DNA of 64,000 nt from Pontimonas sp. GTDB taxonomy: Bacteria > Actinomycetota > Actinomycetes > Actinomycetales > Microbacteriaceae. Location of the stretch: positions 1 to 64,000 of the forward strand of contig JAFMDO010000003.1 in the NCBI GenBank assembly GCA_017857245.1, written 5' to 3'. A model generated the notes under the pieces. It was not told the DNA's origin and did no database searches. It saw only the letters and a program-made list of their open reading frames with translations. The position numbers were made by a program, and so were the translations under genes. This document shows positions 30,805-38,053 of this stretch, one piece after another (positions within the stretch are counted from its first letter, which is position 1; each line of letters opens with the position of its first letter).

Positions 30805-32334
30805 GTGTCCTCGTGGCTTACCAACCTCAAGCGTCGCGTCAAGCGGTCTCGAAGCGAACGCTTGATGGGTATCCCGGGACTTGCCCCTTACTCCGTTCCC
30901 AACGGCATCCGAGGCATTGCGTATCGCCTCCAGGCTCTTCTCGGCGGTCAGGCAGCAACGACAACGGTCGCCATTTTCATTTTTCTCGTCGGCGTTACGA
31001 CCGGTTTGCTGATGATGCCCTTTGCCTCCGCGAGCGGAGAGGCAACGCCTCTCGCTGACGCGCTCTTCACCGCCACCTCCGCGATTTGTGTAACCGGGCT
31101 GACCACCGTGGACATGGCAACCCACTGGTCTGGCGTGGGTCACACCATTGTTTTTGTTGCCCTGCAGGTCGGCGGAATCGGCGTCATGACACTTGCCACC
31201 CTCCTCGCCGTGATTGCCTCCAAGCGCCTGGGCCTCTCGGTGCGCAAGATGATGGCCGGCGATGTCGACCCCTCTCGCCTCCATGAACGCGAAACTTCAG
31301 AGGGATATGGCATGCGCCTAGGCGATGTGAAGGGCCTGCTAAAGACAGTGTTCATCAGTGTGATCGCGATCGAGCTCGCTCTTGCGGCCATCATTATTCC
31401 CCGACTAATTGCTTGGGGCCTTGACCCTGTCACTGCCGCATGGCAGGGCGGTTACCTCGCGGCATCTGCCTTCACCAACACGGGTTTTGTTCCTCTCGTC
31501 GACGGGCTTACACCCTTCGTACAGGACCCCCTCATGATCTTCACCATCGGGGTGGGAGTCTTCCTAGGGAGCATAGGTTTCCCGGTAATTTATGCAATTT
31601 CTCGCGCCATCCGAACGGCGCGCATGCGCCGTCAGCGGCGCACGTGGGATCACGCACGCCTGGGAATGCACGCCCGTTTGACCCTGGTTACGACCACTGT
31701 GCTGCTGGTTGTCGGAGCCCTGGCAATCGGTGCGTTGGAATGGTCAAACCAGGACACCCTCGGTTCACAGCCCGCCGGCACGCGAGGCATGACGGCCCTC
31801 TTTAGCTCGATGATGGCCCGCTCTGGCGGATTCTCCACCGTCGATACCTCCGAATTCGGTAGCGCCACCTTGTTGGTGTTGGACATGTTGATGTTCGTGG
31901 GAGGTGGGTCCGCCTCGACCGCAGGAGGCATCAAAGTGACCACCCTGGCTATTCTTTTTCTCGCCGCTTTCGCAGAATCTCGCGGCAACCAGGACATCGT
32001 TGTGTATGAGCGTCGCATTCCCTCCGACACCGTTCGTCTGGCTGTCAGCGTGGTGTTGTGGGGGGCAAGCATCGTGGCGATTTCGACCATCGCCCTGCTG
32101 CGCGTGACCGATGCGCCCCTAGATCGGGTGCTCTTTGATGTGATTTCCGCCTTTGCCACCTGCGGTTTGACGGCGGGATTCACCACCTCAGATTTGCCCG
32201 AATCCGCAAAGTTCATCCTCTCGGCCACCATGCTGTTGGGTCGTGTTGGTACAGTGACGCTGGCTACTGCTTTGAGTGGAACCCACCGGCAGACGATTTA
32301 TCGCCGGGCAAAAGAAAGGCCAATCGTTGGTTGA
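30805..32334 (+). CDS. ktrB: KtrB/TrkH-type potassium channel subunit
   Basis: 509-residue membrane protein of the Trk/Ktr/HKT superfamily. The four pore repeats carry filter segments SAICVTGLTTVD, SAFTNTGFVPLVD, MARSGGFSTVD and FATCGLTAGF; each has the expected central glycine. Works with the RCK protein encoded just downstream. The GTG start at 30805 is uncertain; ATG 30865 (MGIPGLAPYSV) is possible. The stop overlaps the start of ktrA by eight bases. Confidence 0.9.
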   Translation: MSSWLTNLKRRVKRSRSERLMGIPGLAPYSVPNGIRGIAYRLQALLGGQAATTTVAIFIFLVGVTTGLLMMPFASASGEATPLADALFTATSAICVTGLTTVDMATHWSGVGHTIVFVALQVGGIGVMTLATLLAVIASKRLGLSVRKMMAGDVDPSRLHERETSEGYGMRLGDVKGLLKTVFISVIAIELALAAIIIPRLIAWGLDPVTAAWQGGYLAASAFTNTGFVPLVDGLTPFVQDPLMIFTIGVGVFLGSIGFPVIYAISRAIRTARMRRQRRTWDHARLGMHARLTLVTTTVLLVVGALAIGALEWSNQDTLGSQPAGTRGMTALFSSMMARSGGFSTVDTSEFGSATLLVLDMLMFVGGGSASTAGGIKVTTLAILFLAAFAESRGNQDIVVYERRIPSDTVRLAVSVVLWGASIVAISTIALLRVTDAPLDRVLFDVISAFATCGLTAGFTTSDLPESAKFILSATMLLGRVGTVTLATALSGTHRQTIYRRAKERPIVG

Positions 32335-32998
32335 GAAAATTCCCCATGATGCACCAGTCCTCGTTATTGGACTAGGCCGCTTTGGCGCTGCCACCGCGGG
32401 CGAACTCGACAAACTCGGCAGAGACGTGCTTGCCGTCGACGAAGACCCCGCCCTCGTCCAGAAATGGTCCGAGCGCGTGCGGCACACCGCCGTGCTGGAT
32501 GCTCGAAATATGAGTGCCCTGCAGCAAATTGGTGCGGCCGATTTTCCTGTGGCTGTTGTCGCCACCGGATCTTCCATCGAGGCAAGTGTCCTCATCACCA
32601 CGAACCTGGTGGATCTCAAAGTGCCACAGATTTGGGCCAAAGCCATTAGCGAGTCCCATGGAAAGATCCTGACCCGCATTGGTGCCCACCGCGTGATTTA
32701 CCCCGAGCGTGAGGCCGGAGAGCGAGTTGCTCACCTCGTGTCGGGGCGAATGATCGACTTCATTCGATTCGATGACAACTTTGCGTTGGTCAAGATGTAT
32801 CCGCCCAAGCCCATTCGAGGACTGTCACTCGAGGATTCCAAAGTTCGCTCCAAACACCACATCACCGTGGTGGGAGTCAAATCACCGGGCAAGCCTTTTA
32901 CGTATGCAACCGAAAAAACAGTCGTCACCAATCACGACTTGATTATCGTGTCGGGTACCAACGAAGACATCGAAGCCTTTGCGGCCCTAGAAAAATAG
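32327..32998 (+). CDS. ktrA: KtrA/TrkA-type RCK regulatory subunit
   Basis: Cytosolic gating subunit, 223 residues. N-terminal RCK_N Rossmann domain with VIGLGRFGAATAGEL (GxGxxG) and acidic VDED; C-terminal RCK_C domain. The TTG at 32327 is proposed as the start: it lies seven bases after AAAGG and gives the usual KtrA length; a GTG is not available. Its stop abuts the proC stop on the other strand (TAGCTA). Confidence 0.88.
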   Translation: MVEKIPHDAPVLVIGLGRFGAATAGELDKLGRDVLAVDEDPALVQKWSERVRHTAVLDARNMSALQQIGAADFPVAVVATGSSIEASVLITTNLVDLKVPQIWAKAISESHGKILTRIGAHRVIYPEREAGERVAHLVSGRMIDFIRFDDNFALVKMYPPKPIRGLSLEDSKVRSKHHITVVGVKSPGKPFTYATEKTVVTNHDLIIVSGTNEDIEAFAALEK

Positions 32999-33823
32999 CT
33001 ACTCGCTCGCCATTTCGTCCGACCGTGTGATGGCCGCCTGCGTAGCTTTGCGGATAATGGCTCCGATATCAGCTTCCTCAAAAACCCTGAGTGCTTCGTA
33101 GGTGGAACCTTTCGGGCTGGTGACTTCTTCACGGAGCTGACCGGGATCTTTCTGCGTCGCTTCGAGAAGGTCCAGCGCCCCGGCAAAGGTGCCCGTAACC
33201 ATGGTGCGAGCCTGAGCCGGCGTGAAACCGTACTCGTGGGCGATGTCCATAAAGCGCTCCATGAAGAAATACACATAGGCAGGGCCCGAGCCTGACAGGG
33301 AGCTCAGTGCGTTAAGAGAGGACTCATCAATCGTGATGACGTCGCCGACGGTGGCAAAAAGAGCTTCAACATCAGCGACTTGATCATCACTCACCCGACT
33401 CCCTCGGCTCACCCCGGCAACACCCTTGCCCACCTGCGAGGGTGTGTTGGGCATACACCTCACCACGGCGCCTGGCCAGCGCTCTTCCATCGATGCGATG
33501 GTGATTCCACCGGCAACGCTCACAATGGTCGCTCCCGCCTTTGCCCGGCCGGCAATCTCGGTTAGCACCTCGAGAATTTGGTAAGGCTTGACGCCCAGAA
33601 CGATCATGTCGGCCTCCGCTACCGCCCAGAGATTGGCGTTGGGGTCTGCTTCAAGGGCTTTGGCATCAATCCCGTGGGCCCCTAACGCCCGGGCAGACGC
33701 GGCGGTTCGCGTGGTGGCACGGATGCCTGCCGCGTGCTGTTCGCCGCCGACAAGCCCCGAGACTATGGCGCCACCCATGTTTCCGGCACCAATGAACGCA
33801 ATGTGAGGAAGTGATCGGGTCAT
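32999..33823 (-). CDS. proC: Pyrroline-5-carboxylate reductase
   Basis: Last step of proline synthesis, NAD(P)H-dependent. 274 residues from ATG 33823 (MTRSLPHIAFIGAGNMGGA); the Rossmann GxGxxG is at residues 11-16 and the C-terminal signature GSGPAYVYFFMER is present. The -10 TACACT six bases before the ATG fixes the start; the longer reading to 34027 is an overlap artefact. Near bS22 and the HTH gene, as in mycobacteria. Confidence 0.95.
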   Translation of the reverse strand: MTRSLPHIAFIGAGNMGGAIVSGLVGGEQHAAGIRATTRTAASARALGAHGIDAKALEADPNANLWAVAEADMIVLGVKPYQILEVLTEIAGRAKAGATIVSVAGGITIASMEERWPGAVVRCMPNTPSQVGKGVAGVSRGSRVSDDQVADVEALFATVGDVITIDESSLNALSSLSGSGPAYVYFFMERFMDIAHEYGFTPAQARTMVTGTFAGALDLLEATQKDPGQLREEVTSPKGSTYEALRVFEEADIGAIIRKATQAAITRSDEMASE

Positions 33824-33829
33824 AGTGCC

Positions 33830-33835
33830 AGTGTA
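33830..33835 (-). promoter_or_regulatory. -10 element of proC
   Basis: TACACT on the minus strand, six bases before ATG 33823; leaderless pattern. Confidence 0.5.
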
Positions 33836-33880
33836 GATTGGAGATGTTGCCAGCGAAGATGCGTGATGACAGGAGCCACG

Positions 33881-34201
33881 GTGGGCAAGAAAATTTCTCA
33901 CGAACCGCTTCCCGAGCGAGAGCCTATTCTTGGCGCCCTCATGGAGGGCCCTGATGCACAGGCGGTGCTTCGCCTCTCGGTGACCAGCGAGCCCGATGGT
34001 CACCCGGTGATTGCCGCCACCGTTCAAATGAGCGATTCGCTCCCCGTCTATGTCCTCTCGAAAGCCCTCGACGACACCAAAAGACGGGTGCGGGAGATTG
34101 TCGGTGACACGGTGGAAATCTATATCGAGCCTGAACTTGCGAGGGATCCTTCCCGAGAAGATCCCGCCACCGACGTTATTGTTATTAGAGCGTCCGACTA
34201 A
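33881..34201 (+). CDS. Uncharacterised small protein
   Basis: 106 residues from GTG 33881 (GKKISHEPLPEREPILGALME), which has AGGAG five bases upstream; an upstream GTG at 33863 is the alternative. I do not recognise a domain. The sequence is soluble-looking, acidic, with a helix-rich middle (LSKALDDTKRRVREIVGDTVE) flanked by beta-strand-like stretches, somewhat like a small alpha/beta stress protein. It is followed after 12 bases by a membrane protein and the two could be one operon. Confidence 0.7.
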   Translation: MGKKISHEPLPEREPILGALMEGPDAQAVLRLSVTSEPDGHPVIAATVQMSDSLPVYVLSKALDDTKRRVREIVGDTVEIYIEPELARDPSREDPATDVIVIRASD

Positions 34202-34213
34202 CTAAGGATTCCC

Positions 34214-34594
34214 GTGGAATTGGCCCGCAGCCTCACCCTGATCGCTCACTTCTTGGGGTTAGCCATGATTCTTGGACCATTCTTTATCCAGATGCGCGCC
34301 CGCACGAACTACGCCTTTGGCTGGGTGCTGACCGGAGCTACCGTTCAACTGTTGACCGGAATCGCCCTGACCGGCGTGGCCGAAATGCGCCTCGCAGACG
34401 ACGAAATGTCCCTTAATTACCTGAAAATTGGGGTGAAACTCGTCGCGACCTTGGCCATCTTTGTTGTTGCTCTGAAGGCCCGAGTACGCCAACGTGGAGT
34501 GTCCCCCACCGGCAACCAGCGGGCCCTGCTGCCTCTTCTCCACGTCTCCGGCGCGTTAGCACTGGCAAACGTAGCTATTGCTGTGCTGTGGTGA
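34214..34594 (+). CDS. Small integral membrane protein, four helices
   Basis: 126 residues with four hydrophobic segments at about 6-26, 35-55, 72-90 and 105-125. Family not recognised beyond small actinobacterial membrane proteins; no catalytic motif is visible. The start is GTG 34214 with GGA upstream. Ends eight bases before the convergent tadA stop. Confidence 0.7.
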   Translation: MELARSLTLIAHFLGLAMILGPFFIQMRARTNYAFGWVLTGATVQLLTGIALTGVAEMRLADDEMSLNYLKIGVKLVATLAIFVVALKARVRQRGVSPTGNQRALLPLLHVSGALALANVAIAVLW

Positions 34595-34602
34595 GGCGCC
34601 GC

Positions 34603-35061
34603 CTAGCTCTTCCTGATGGAAAAGAAATCCGTCAATAATCTCGAGCACTGTTCTTCCAGGACGCCCCCGATGACTTCCTCTACGCGGTGCGGCAAAGTTC
34701 GATCGCGCACTAAATCGTGCTTGCTCCCCGCAGCACCTGCTTTGTCATCCCACGCCCCAAAAACCAGTTGACTAATCCGAGCCTGGGTAATCGCACCGGC
34801 ACACATTACGCAGGGCTCCAGGGTCACCATGAGCGTGTGGCCCTGGAGATTCGCCAGCCCTAAGGCCTTGCCTGCTGCGCGAAGTGCGAGAATTTCAGCA
34901 TGAGCGGTCGGATCGCTGTCGCGTTCTTTGGTATTAGTGGCGGTGGCAATGACAAAGCCCTCGGGGTCCATCACCGCGGCCGCCACCGGCACGTCGCCCG
35001 TCTCCAGCGCGTGCTGAGCCACCTGAATTAGGCGCTCCATCGCCTCTTCATGCTCAGCCAT
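34603..35061 (-). CDS. tadA: tRNA-adenosine deaminase
   Basis: Deaminates adenosine-34 to inosine in tRNA-Arg(ACG). 152 residues; zinc/catalytic motif HAE at residues 54-56 and PCVMC with Cys84 and Cys87. Normal length and standard for the CDA fold. The start codon lies inside a palindrome shared with upp; TAGGGT is six bases upstream. Confidence 0.93.
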   Translation of the reverse strand: MAEHEEAMERLIQVAQHALETGDVPVAAAVMDPEGFVIATATNTKERDSDPTAHAEILALRAAGKALGLANLQGHTLMVTLEPCVMCAGAITQARISQLVFGAWDDKAGAAGSKHDLVRDRTLPHRVEEVIGGVLEEQCSRLLTDFFSIRKS

Positions 35062-35095
35062 GGCCTAACCCTAGCTCGGCTAGGGTTAGGCCATG
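35059..35095. promoter_or_regulatory. Palindromic divergent promoter between tadA and upp
   Basis: A perfect inverted repeat with 16-bp arms (CATGGCCTAACCCTAG and its complement) around the 5-base centre CTCGG fills the entire 31-bp gap and includes both ATG codons. Each arm provides a TAGGGT -10 element exactly six bases before its ATG, so both genes look leaderless and symmetric. Confidence 0.6.
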
Positions 35096-35728
35096 CAGGT
35101 TCATATCGCCGATCATCCGCTCATTTCCCACAAGCTCAGCCTGCTTCGAGACAAGAGCACGCCCTCTCCAATCTTCCGCGCTTTGACCTCCGAGCTCGTG
35201 GCGTTGTTGGCGTATGAGGCCACCAGAAACATCAGGGTGTCTGAACAGGAGATTCACACACCCGTCACCACCATGCTCGGCACCAAGCTTGCGGAACCGC
35301 GACCTGTTGTGGTTCCTATTCTTCGAGCTGGTTTGGGAATGCTGGAGGGTATGGTCCAACTTCTTCCCAGCGCTGAGGTGGGATTCCTTGGAATGGTCCG
35401 CAATGAGGAAACCCTGCAGCCCAGTGTGTACGCGGAACGCCTGCCCGAAGACCTTGCCGACCGTCAGTGCTTCATCCTGGACCCTATGTTGGCCACCGGT
35501 GGCTCACTGTTGCAGGCCATTAATTTCATCTTCGACAAGGGCGCAACCGAGGTCACTGCGGTGTGCCTACTGGGGGCCCCTGAGGGTCTCGCGGCAATTG
35601 AGAAAGCGACCCAAGGTCGCGACGTGACCATTGTTCTTGGGGCACTGGACGAAAAACTTAACGAAAAAGGTTTTATTGTTCCAGGGCTTGGCGATGCAGG
35701 CGACCGACTCTATGGCACCGTCGGCTAA
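35093..35728 (+). CDS. upp: Uracil phosphoribosyltransferase
   Basis: Salvages uracil to UMP using PRPP. 211 residues; the PRPP loop [16 protein letters not shown] is at about 127-142 and the uracil-binding tail [16 protein letters not shown] near the C-terminus. Leaderless start within the palindrome shared with tadA. Confidence 0.96.
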   Translation: MQVHIADHPLISHKLSLLRDKSTPSPIFRALTSELVALLAYEATRNIRVSEQEIHTPVTTMLGTKLAEPRPVVVPILRAGLGMLEGMVQLLPSAEVGFLGMVRNEETLQPSVYAERLPEDLADRQCFILDPMLATGGSLLQAINFIFDKGATEVTAVCLLGAPEGLAAIEKATQGRDVTIVLGALDEKLNEKGFIVPGLGDAGDRLYGTVG

Positions 35729-35737
35729 CTTCGTTAC

Positions 35738-35767
35738 TTGACCAGGAATCAATACCTTCGCCATAAT
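35738..35767 (+). promoter_or_regulatory. Promoter of the Cys-rich leader ORF and regulator
   Basis: -35 TTGACC (35738-35743) and -10 CATAAT (35762-35767) at 18-base spacing. The ATG of the leader ORF follows six bases after the -10, so transcription should start at or next to that ATG. Confidence 0.65.
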
Positions 35768-35773
35768 CAAGTC

Positions 35774-35845
35774 ATGGACCTGGCCCGCGCTTCCCTGGTG
35801 AAAACCTCTGCGCCCTCCAGCTGTCGCTGTCGAATGTGTCGCTGA
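35774..35845 (+). CDS. Cysteine-rich leaderless leader peptide
   Basis: A 23-codon ORF (MDLARASLVKTSAPSS followed by CRCRMCR and TGA) placed exactly at the predicted transcription start. Three of the last seven codons are Cys (TGT). The bases CTGTCGA over Cys19 (35827-35833) are complementary to TCGACAG at 35888-35894, just before the ATG of the winged-helix gene. Poly-Cys leaderless ORFs acting as cysteine-responsive attenuators are known in mycobacteria; by analogy this is inferred to be a regulatory leader rather than a functional protein. Confidence 0.6.
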   Translation: MDLARASLVKTSAPSSCRCRMCR

Positions 35846-35896
35846 TCCTTCCCATTCCCCTTTTCCGGGCTTGTGCCCCTCAAAGAATCGACAGTT

Positions 35897-36499
35897 ATGA
35901 CTCCCTCTTCTTCGAGTGAACCCCGAGGGTTCGCTCTTTATGTCGGCATCAGTGAAACGGATGCCTTGGCCGCCGGCCAGAGCCTTCAACAAATTGTGAC
36001 GAACCTGAAAGCCTCGGTAGAAAATTTCGTCCCTGGATCCGAAACTCATGCGGCCATCGCGCTGGCTCCGCGCGGTGCAGGCGGCAAGGATCTCGACATC
36101 GTTCGGATGGCGCTGCATGACCCGGTCGCACTGGCTAAGCTCCAGCCGCCTACCCCCGCCAAAGCGGCCGGGGTGAAAATCGATATTTCCCGCAAGCGCG
36201 TCATCCTCGATGGCGAGATTGCCCCTCTCACGTTTAAAGAGTTCGAGATGCTGCAATTCTTGGTCCTGCGTGAAGGACAAACCGTGAAGCGGGAGGTAAT
36301 TATCGAGGCGCTCTGGGTCGAGGGCGAGGAAGAAACCCCCAGCGCGAGAACGATTGATGTTCACGTGCGACGTTTGCGGGGCAAACTTGCTCGTTTCGAA
36401 GACATCGTTCGCACGGTGAGGGGTGTGGGATACCGCTTTGATCGCCATGCAGACGTCGCCATCGAATACGGCGTCGCTCCTTCGCCGGACATGATTTAG
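35897..36499 (+). CDS. Winged-helix regulator (OmpR-type DNA-binding domain)
   Basis: 200 residues from ATG 35897. N-terminal part (GFALYVGISETDALAAGQ, ETHAAIALAPRGAGG) is a small domain specific to Microbacteriaceae-type proteins; it is not a receiver domain and has no phospho-acceptor Asp pattern. The C-terminal 95 residues are an OmpR/PhoB winged helix: LTFKEFEMLQFLVLREGQTV, ARTIDVHVRRLRGKL and IVRTVRGVGYRFD. An orphan regulator of unknown signal. The upstream Cys leader suggests sulphur or cysteine control. There is no Shine-Dalgarno; an in-frame GTG at 35873 is the other possible start. Confidence 0.8.
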   Translation: MTPSSSSEPRGFALYVGISETDALAAGQSLQQIVTNLKASVENFVPGSETHAAIALAPRGAGGKDLDIVRMALHDPVALAKLQPPTPAKAAGVKIDISRKRVILDGEIAPLTFKEFEMLQFLVLREGQTVKREVIIEALWVEGEEETPSARTIDVHVRRLRGKLARFEDIVRTVRGVGYRFDRHADVAIEYGVAPSPDMI

Positions 36500-36506
36500 C
36501 GATTTC

Positions 36507-36535
36507 TCGACGCCGTTACCATTTTGTTATATAGT
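36507..36535 (+). promoter_or_regulatory. Candidate promoter after the regulator
   Basis: TCGACG (36507-36512) and TATAGT (36530-36535) at 17-base spacing, directly after the regulator stop. No ORF follows before a strong hairpin, so it may drive a small RNA. Confidence 0.4.
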
Positions 36536-36540
36536 GGGAG

Positions 36541-36645
36541 AATCGTTGGTGACGCTGCGACAGCTCTCGAACATGTGATTGCAGAACCTCTCTTGGTGAA
36601 GATTAGGGCCGGCTACTCGCCTCAGTAGCCGGCCCTAATCTTCTG
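36541..36645 (+). ncRNA. Candidate intergenic small RNA
   Basis: The stretch between the promoter-like element at 36507-36535 and a perfect 20-bp hairpin at 36598-36643 would give an RNA of about 105 bases with no good ORF. It could instead be only the terminator region of the regulator. No known RNA family was recognised. Confidence 0.3.
36598..36643 (+). terminator. 20-bp perfect hairpin before the photolyase gene
   Basis: Arms GAAGATTAGGGCCGGCTACT and its exact complement around the six-base loop CGCCTC. Followed by TGCCTCGG rather than a clear T-run. Acts probably as terminator for the regulator or candidate RNA. Confidence 0.6.
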
Positions 36646-36670
36646 CCTCGGAACTATCAGCTAGCCGCTC

Positions 36671-36676
36671 TAGGCT
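36671..36676 (+). promoter_or_regulatory. -10 element of the photolyase gene
   Basis: TAGGCT six bases before ATG 36683; leaderless pattern. Confidence 0.5.
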
Positions 36677-36682
36677 GGGCCC

Positions 36683-38053
36683 ATGAACTCGGGTCCCAGC
36701 ATTGTGTGGTTGCGCAATGACCTGAGGCTTGCCGATAATCCTGCGCTTGTGGCGGCTACCGAGCGTGGCGAACCGCTCCTCGTCGTTTACATTCACGACG
36801 AGGTATCGCCAGGAATCAGGCCCCTAGGCTCCGCTACGCGATGGTGGCTCCACCATTCACTCCAGGCCTTGGCCACGGAGATTACAAGCCTCGGCGGCCA
36901 CCTCGTCCTGCGCAAAGGCGAGGGCACAGCAATTATTCGCGAGCTGGTGGAAGAACATGACGCCGGGGCGGTGTTCTGGAACCGCCGCTATGGGCACGCT
37001 CGCGAGGGAGATGCCACTCTCAAAGAAGACCTAAAGTCCCAGGGCCTTATCTGCGAAAGCTTTGCCGGGAACCTGATGTTTGAACCCTGGACCGTGACAA
37101 CGGGGGAAGGAAAACCTTTCCGTGTGTTCAGCCCTTTTTGGCGGGCCTGTCTCGCTTCCACTCCCCCTCGAAGCCCCCTCGAAGCCCCCGAAAAGTTGGT
37201 AGCTGTTGAAGGCATCACCAGCGATGATCTGGACACCTGGGATCTGCGCCCAACGAGTCCCGACTGGTCTGCAGGATGGGCGGAATTATGGACGCCAGGC
37301 GAAGCGGGTGCTCTCAATAGGCTGGAAGACTTCGTTGCCAACACCCTTTCCCACTATCACCGGCGCGATGAGCCAGGCATTGAATCCACCTCGAGGCTCA
37401 GCCCACATTTGAGGTTCGGGGAAATCAGCCCCCACTTGATTTGGCACACCGTGCAGGATGGCGTCCCTGCCGGGAGCGAGAAAAACAGCACCAAGTTTCT
37501 CTCCGAGATTGGCTGGCGAGAATTTTCGTACAACATTTTGTTCCACCAGCCCGATATCGCCCAGAAGAACTTCCGGCCCGAATTTGACCTGTTTCCCTGG
37601 GGGACAGCTGACCCACCCACCATGAAGGCGTGGCAGAAGGGCCTCACAGGGGTGCCGCTCGTTGACGCGGGAATGCGGGAGCTCTGGAACACGGGCTACA
37701 TGCACAACCGCGTGCGCATGGTGACCGCCTCCTTCCTGATTAAGAACTTGCTCGTGGACTGGCGCCTGGGCGAAGCGTGGTTTTGGGACACGCTGGTGGA
37801 CGCTGATGAAGCAAACAATCCGGCGAGCTGGCAATGGGTTGCCGGCAGCGGCGCAGACGCTGCCCCCTACTTCCGGGTGTTTAATCCTCTCCTGCAGGCC
37901 GACAAGTTTGATGCGGACGGGGTGTACCAAAACCGGTGGCTAGGGGCGGATCGAAGCGACTACCCCGCCGAACCCATCATTGATATGAAAGCGAGCAGAG
38001 AGCGAGCACTCCAGGCTTTTTCAGACCTTAAGGCCTTGCGCCAAGCCGAGTAA
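36683..38053 (+). CDS. phrB: Deoxyribodipyrimidine photolyase
   Basis: Repairs cyclobutane pyrimidine dimers with blue light. 456 residues: N-terminal antenna-binding domain (IVWLRNDLRLADNPAL) and C-terminal FAD domain with the class I signature WREFSYNILFHQPD, RMVTASFLIKNLLVDWR, and ASWQWVAGSGADAAPYFRVFN. Length is typical for class I CPD photolyases. Antenna type (MTHF or 8-HDF) cannot be told. Its end overlaps the convergent psuK gene by 26 bp. Confidence 0.93.
   Translation: MNSGPSIVWLRNDLRLADNPALVAATERGEPLLVVYIHDEVSPGIRPLGSATRWWLHHSLQALATEITSLGGHLVLRKGEGTAIIRELVEEHDAGAVFWNRRYGHAREGDATLKEDLKSQGLICESFAGNLMFEPWTVTTGEGKPFRVFSPFWRACLASTPPRSPLEAPEKLVAVEGITSDDLDTWDLRPTSPDWSAGWAELWTPGEAGALNRLEDFVANTLSHYHRRDEPGIESTSRLSPHLRFGEISPHLIWHTVQDGVPAGSEKNSTKFLSEIGWREFSYNILFHQPDIAQKNFRPEFDLFPWGTADPPTMKAWQKGLTGVPLVDAGMRELWNTGYMHNRVRMVTASFLIKNLLVDWRLGEAWFWDTLVDADEANNPASWQWVAGSGADAAPYFRVFNPLLQADKFDADGVYQNRWLGADRSDYPAEPIIDMKASRERALQAFSDLKALRQAE

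Noticed and set aside
32999-34027. Extended proC reading starting at 34027
   Set aside because: The extra 68 residues overlap the next gene, and ATG 33823 has a correctly spaced -10 and begins just before the Rossmann motif.
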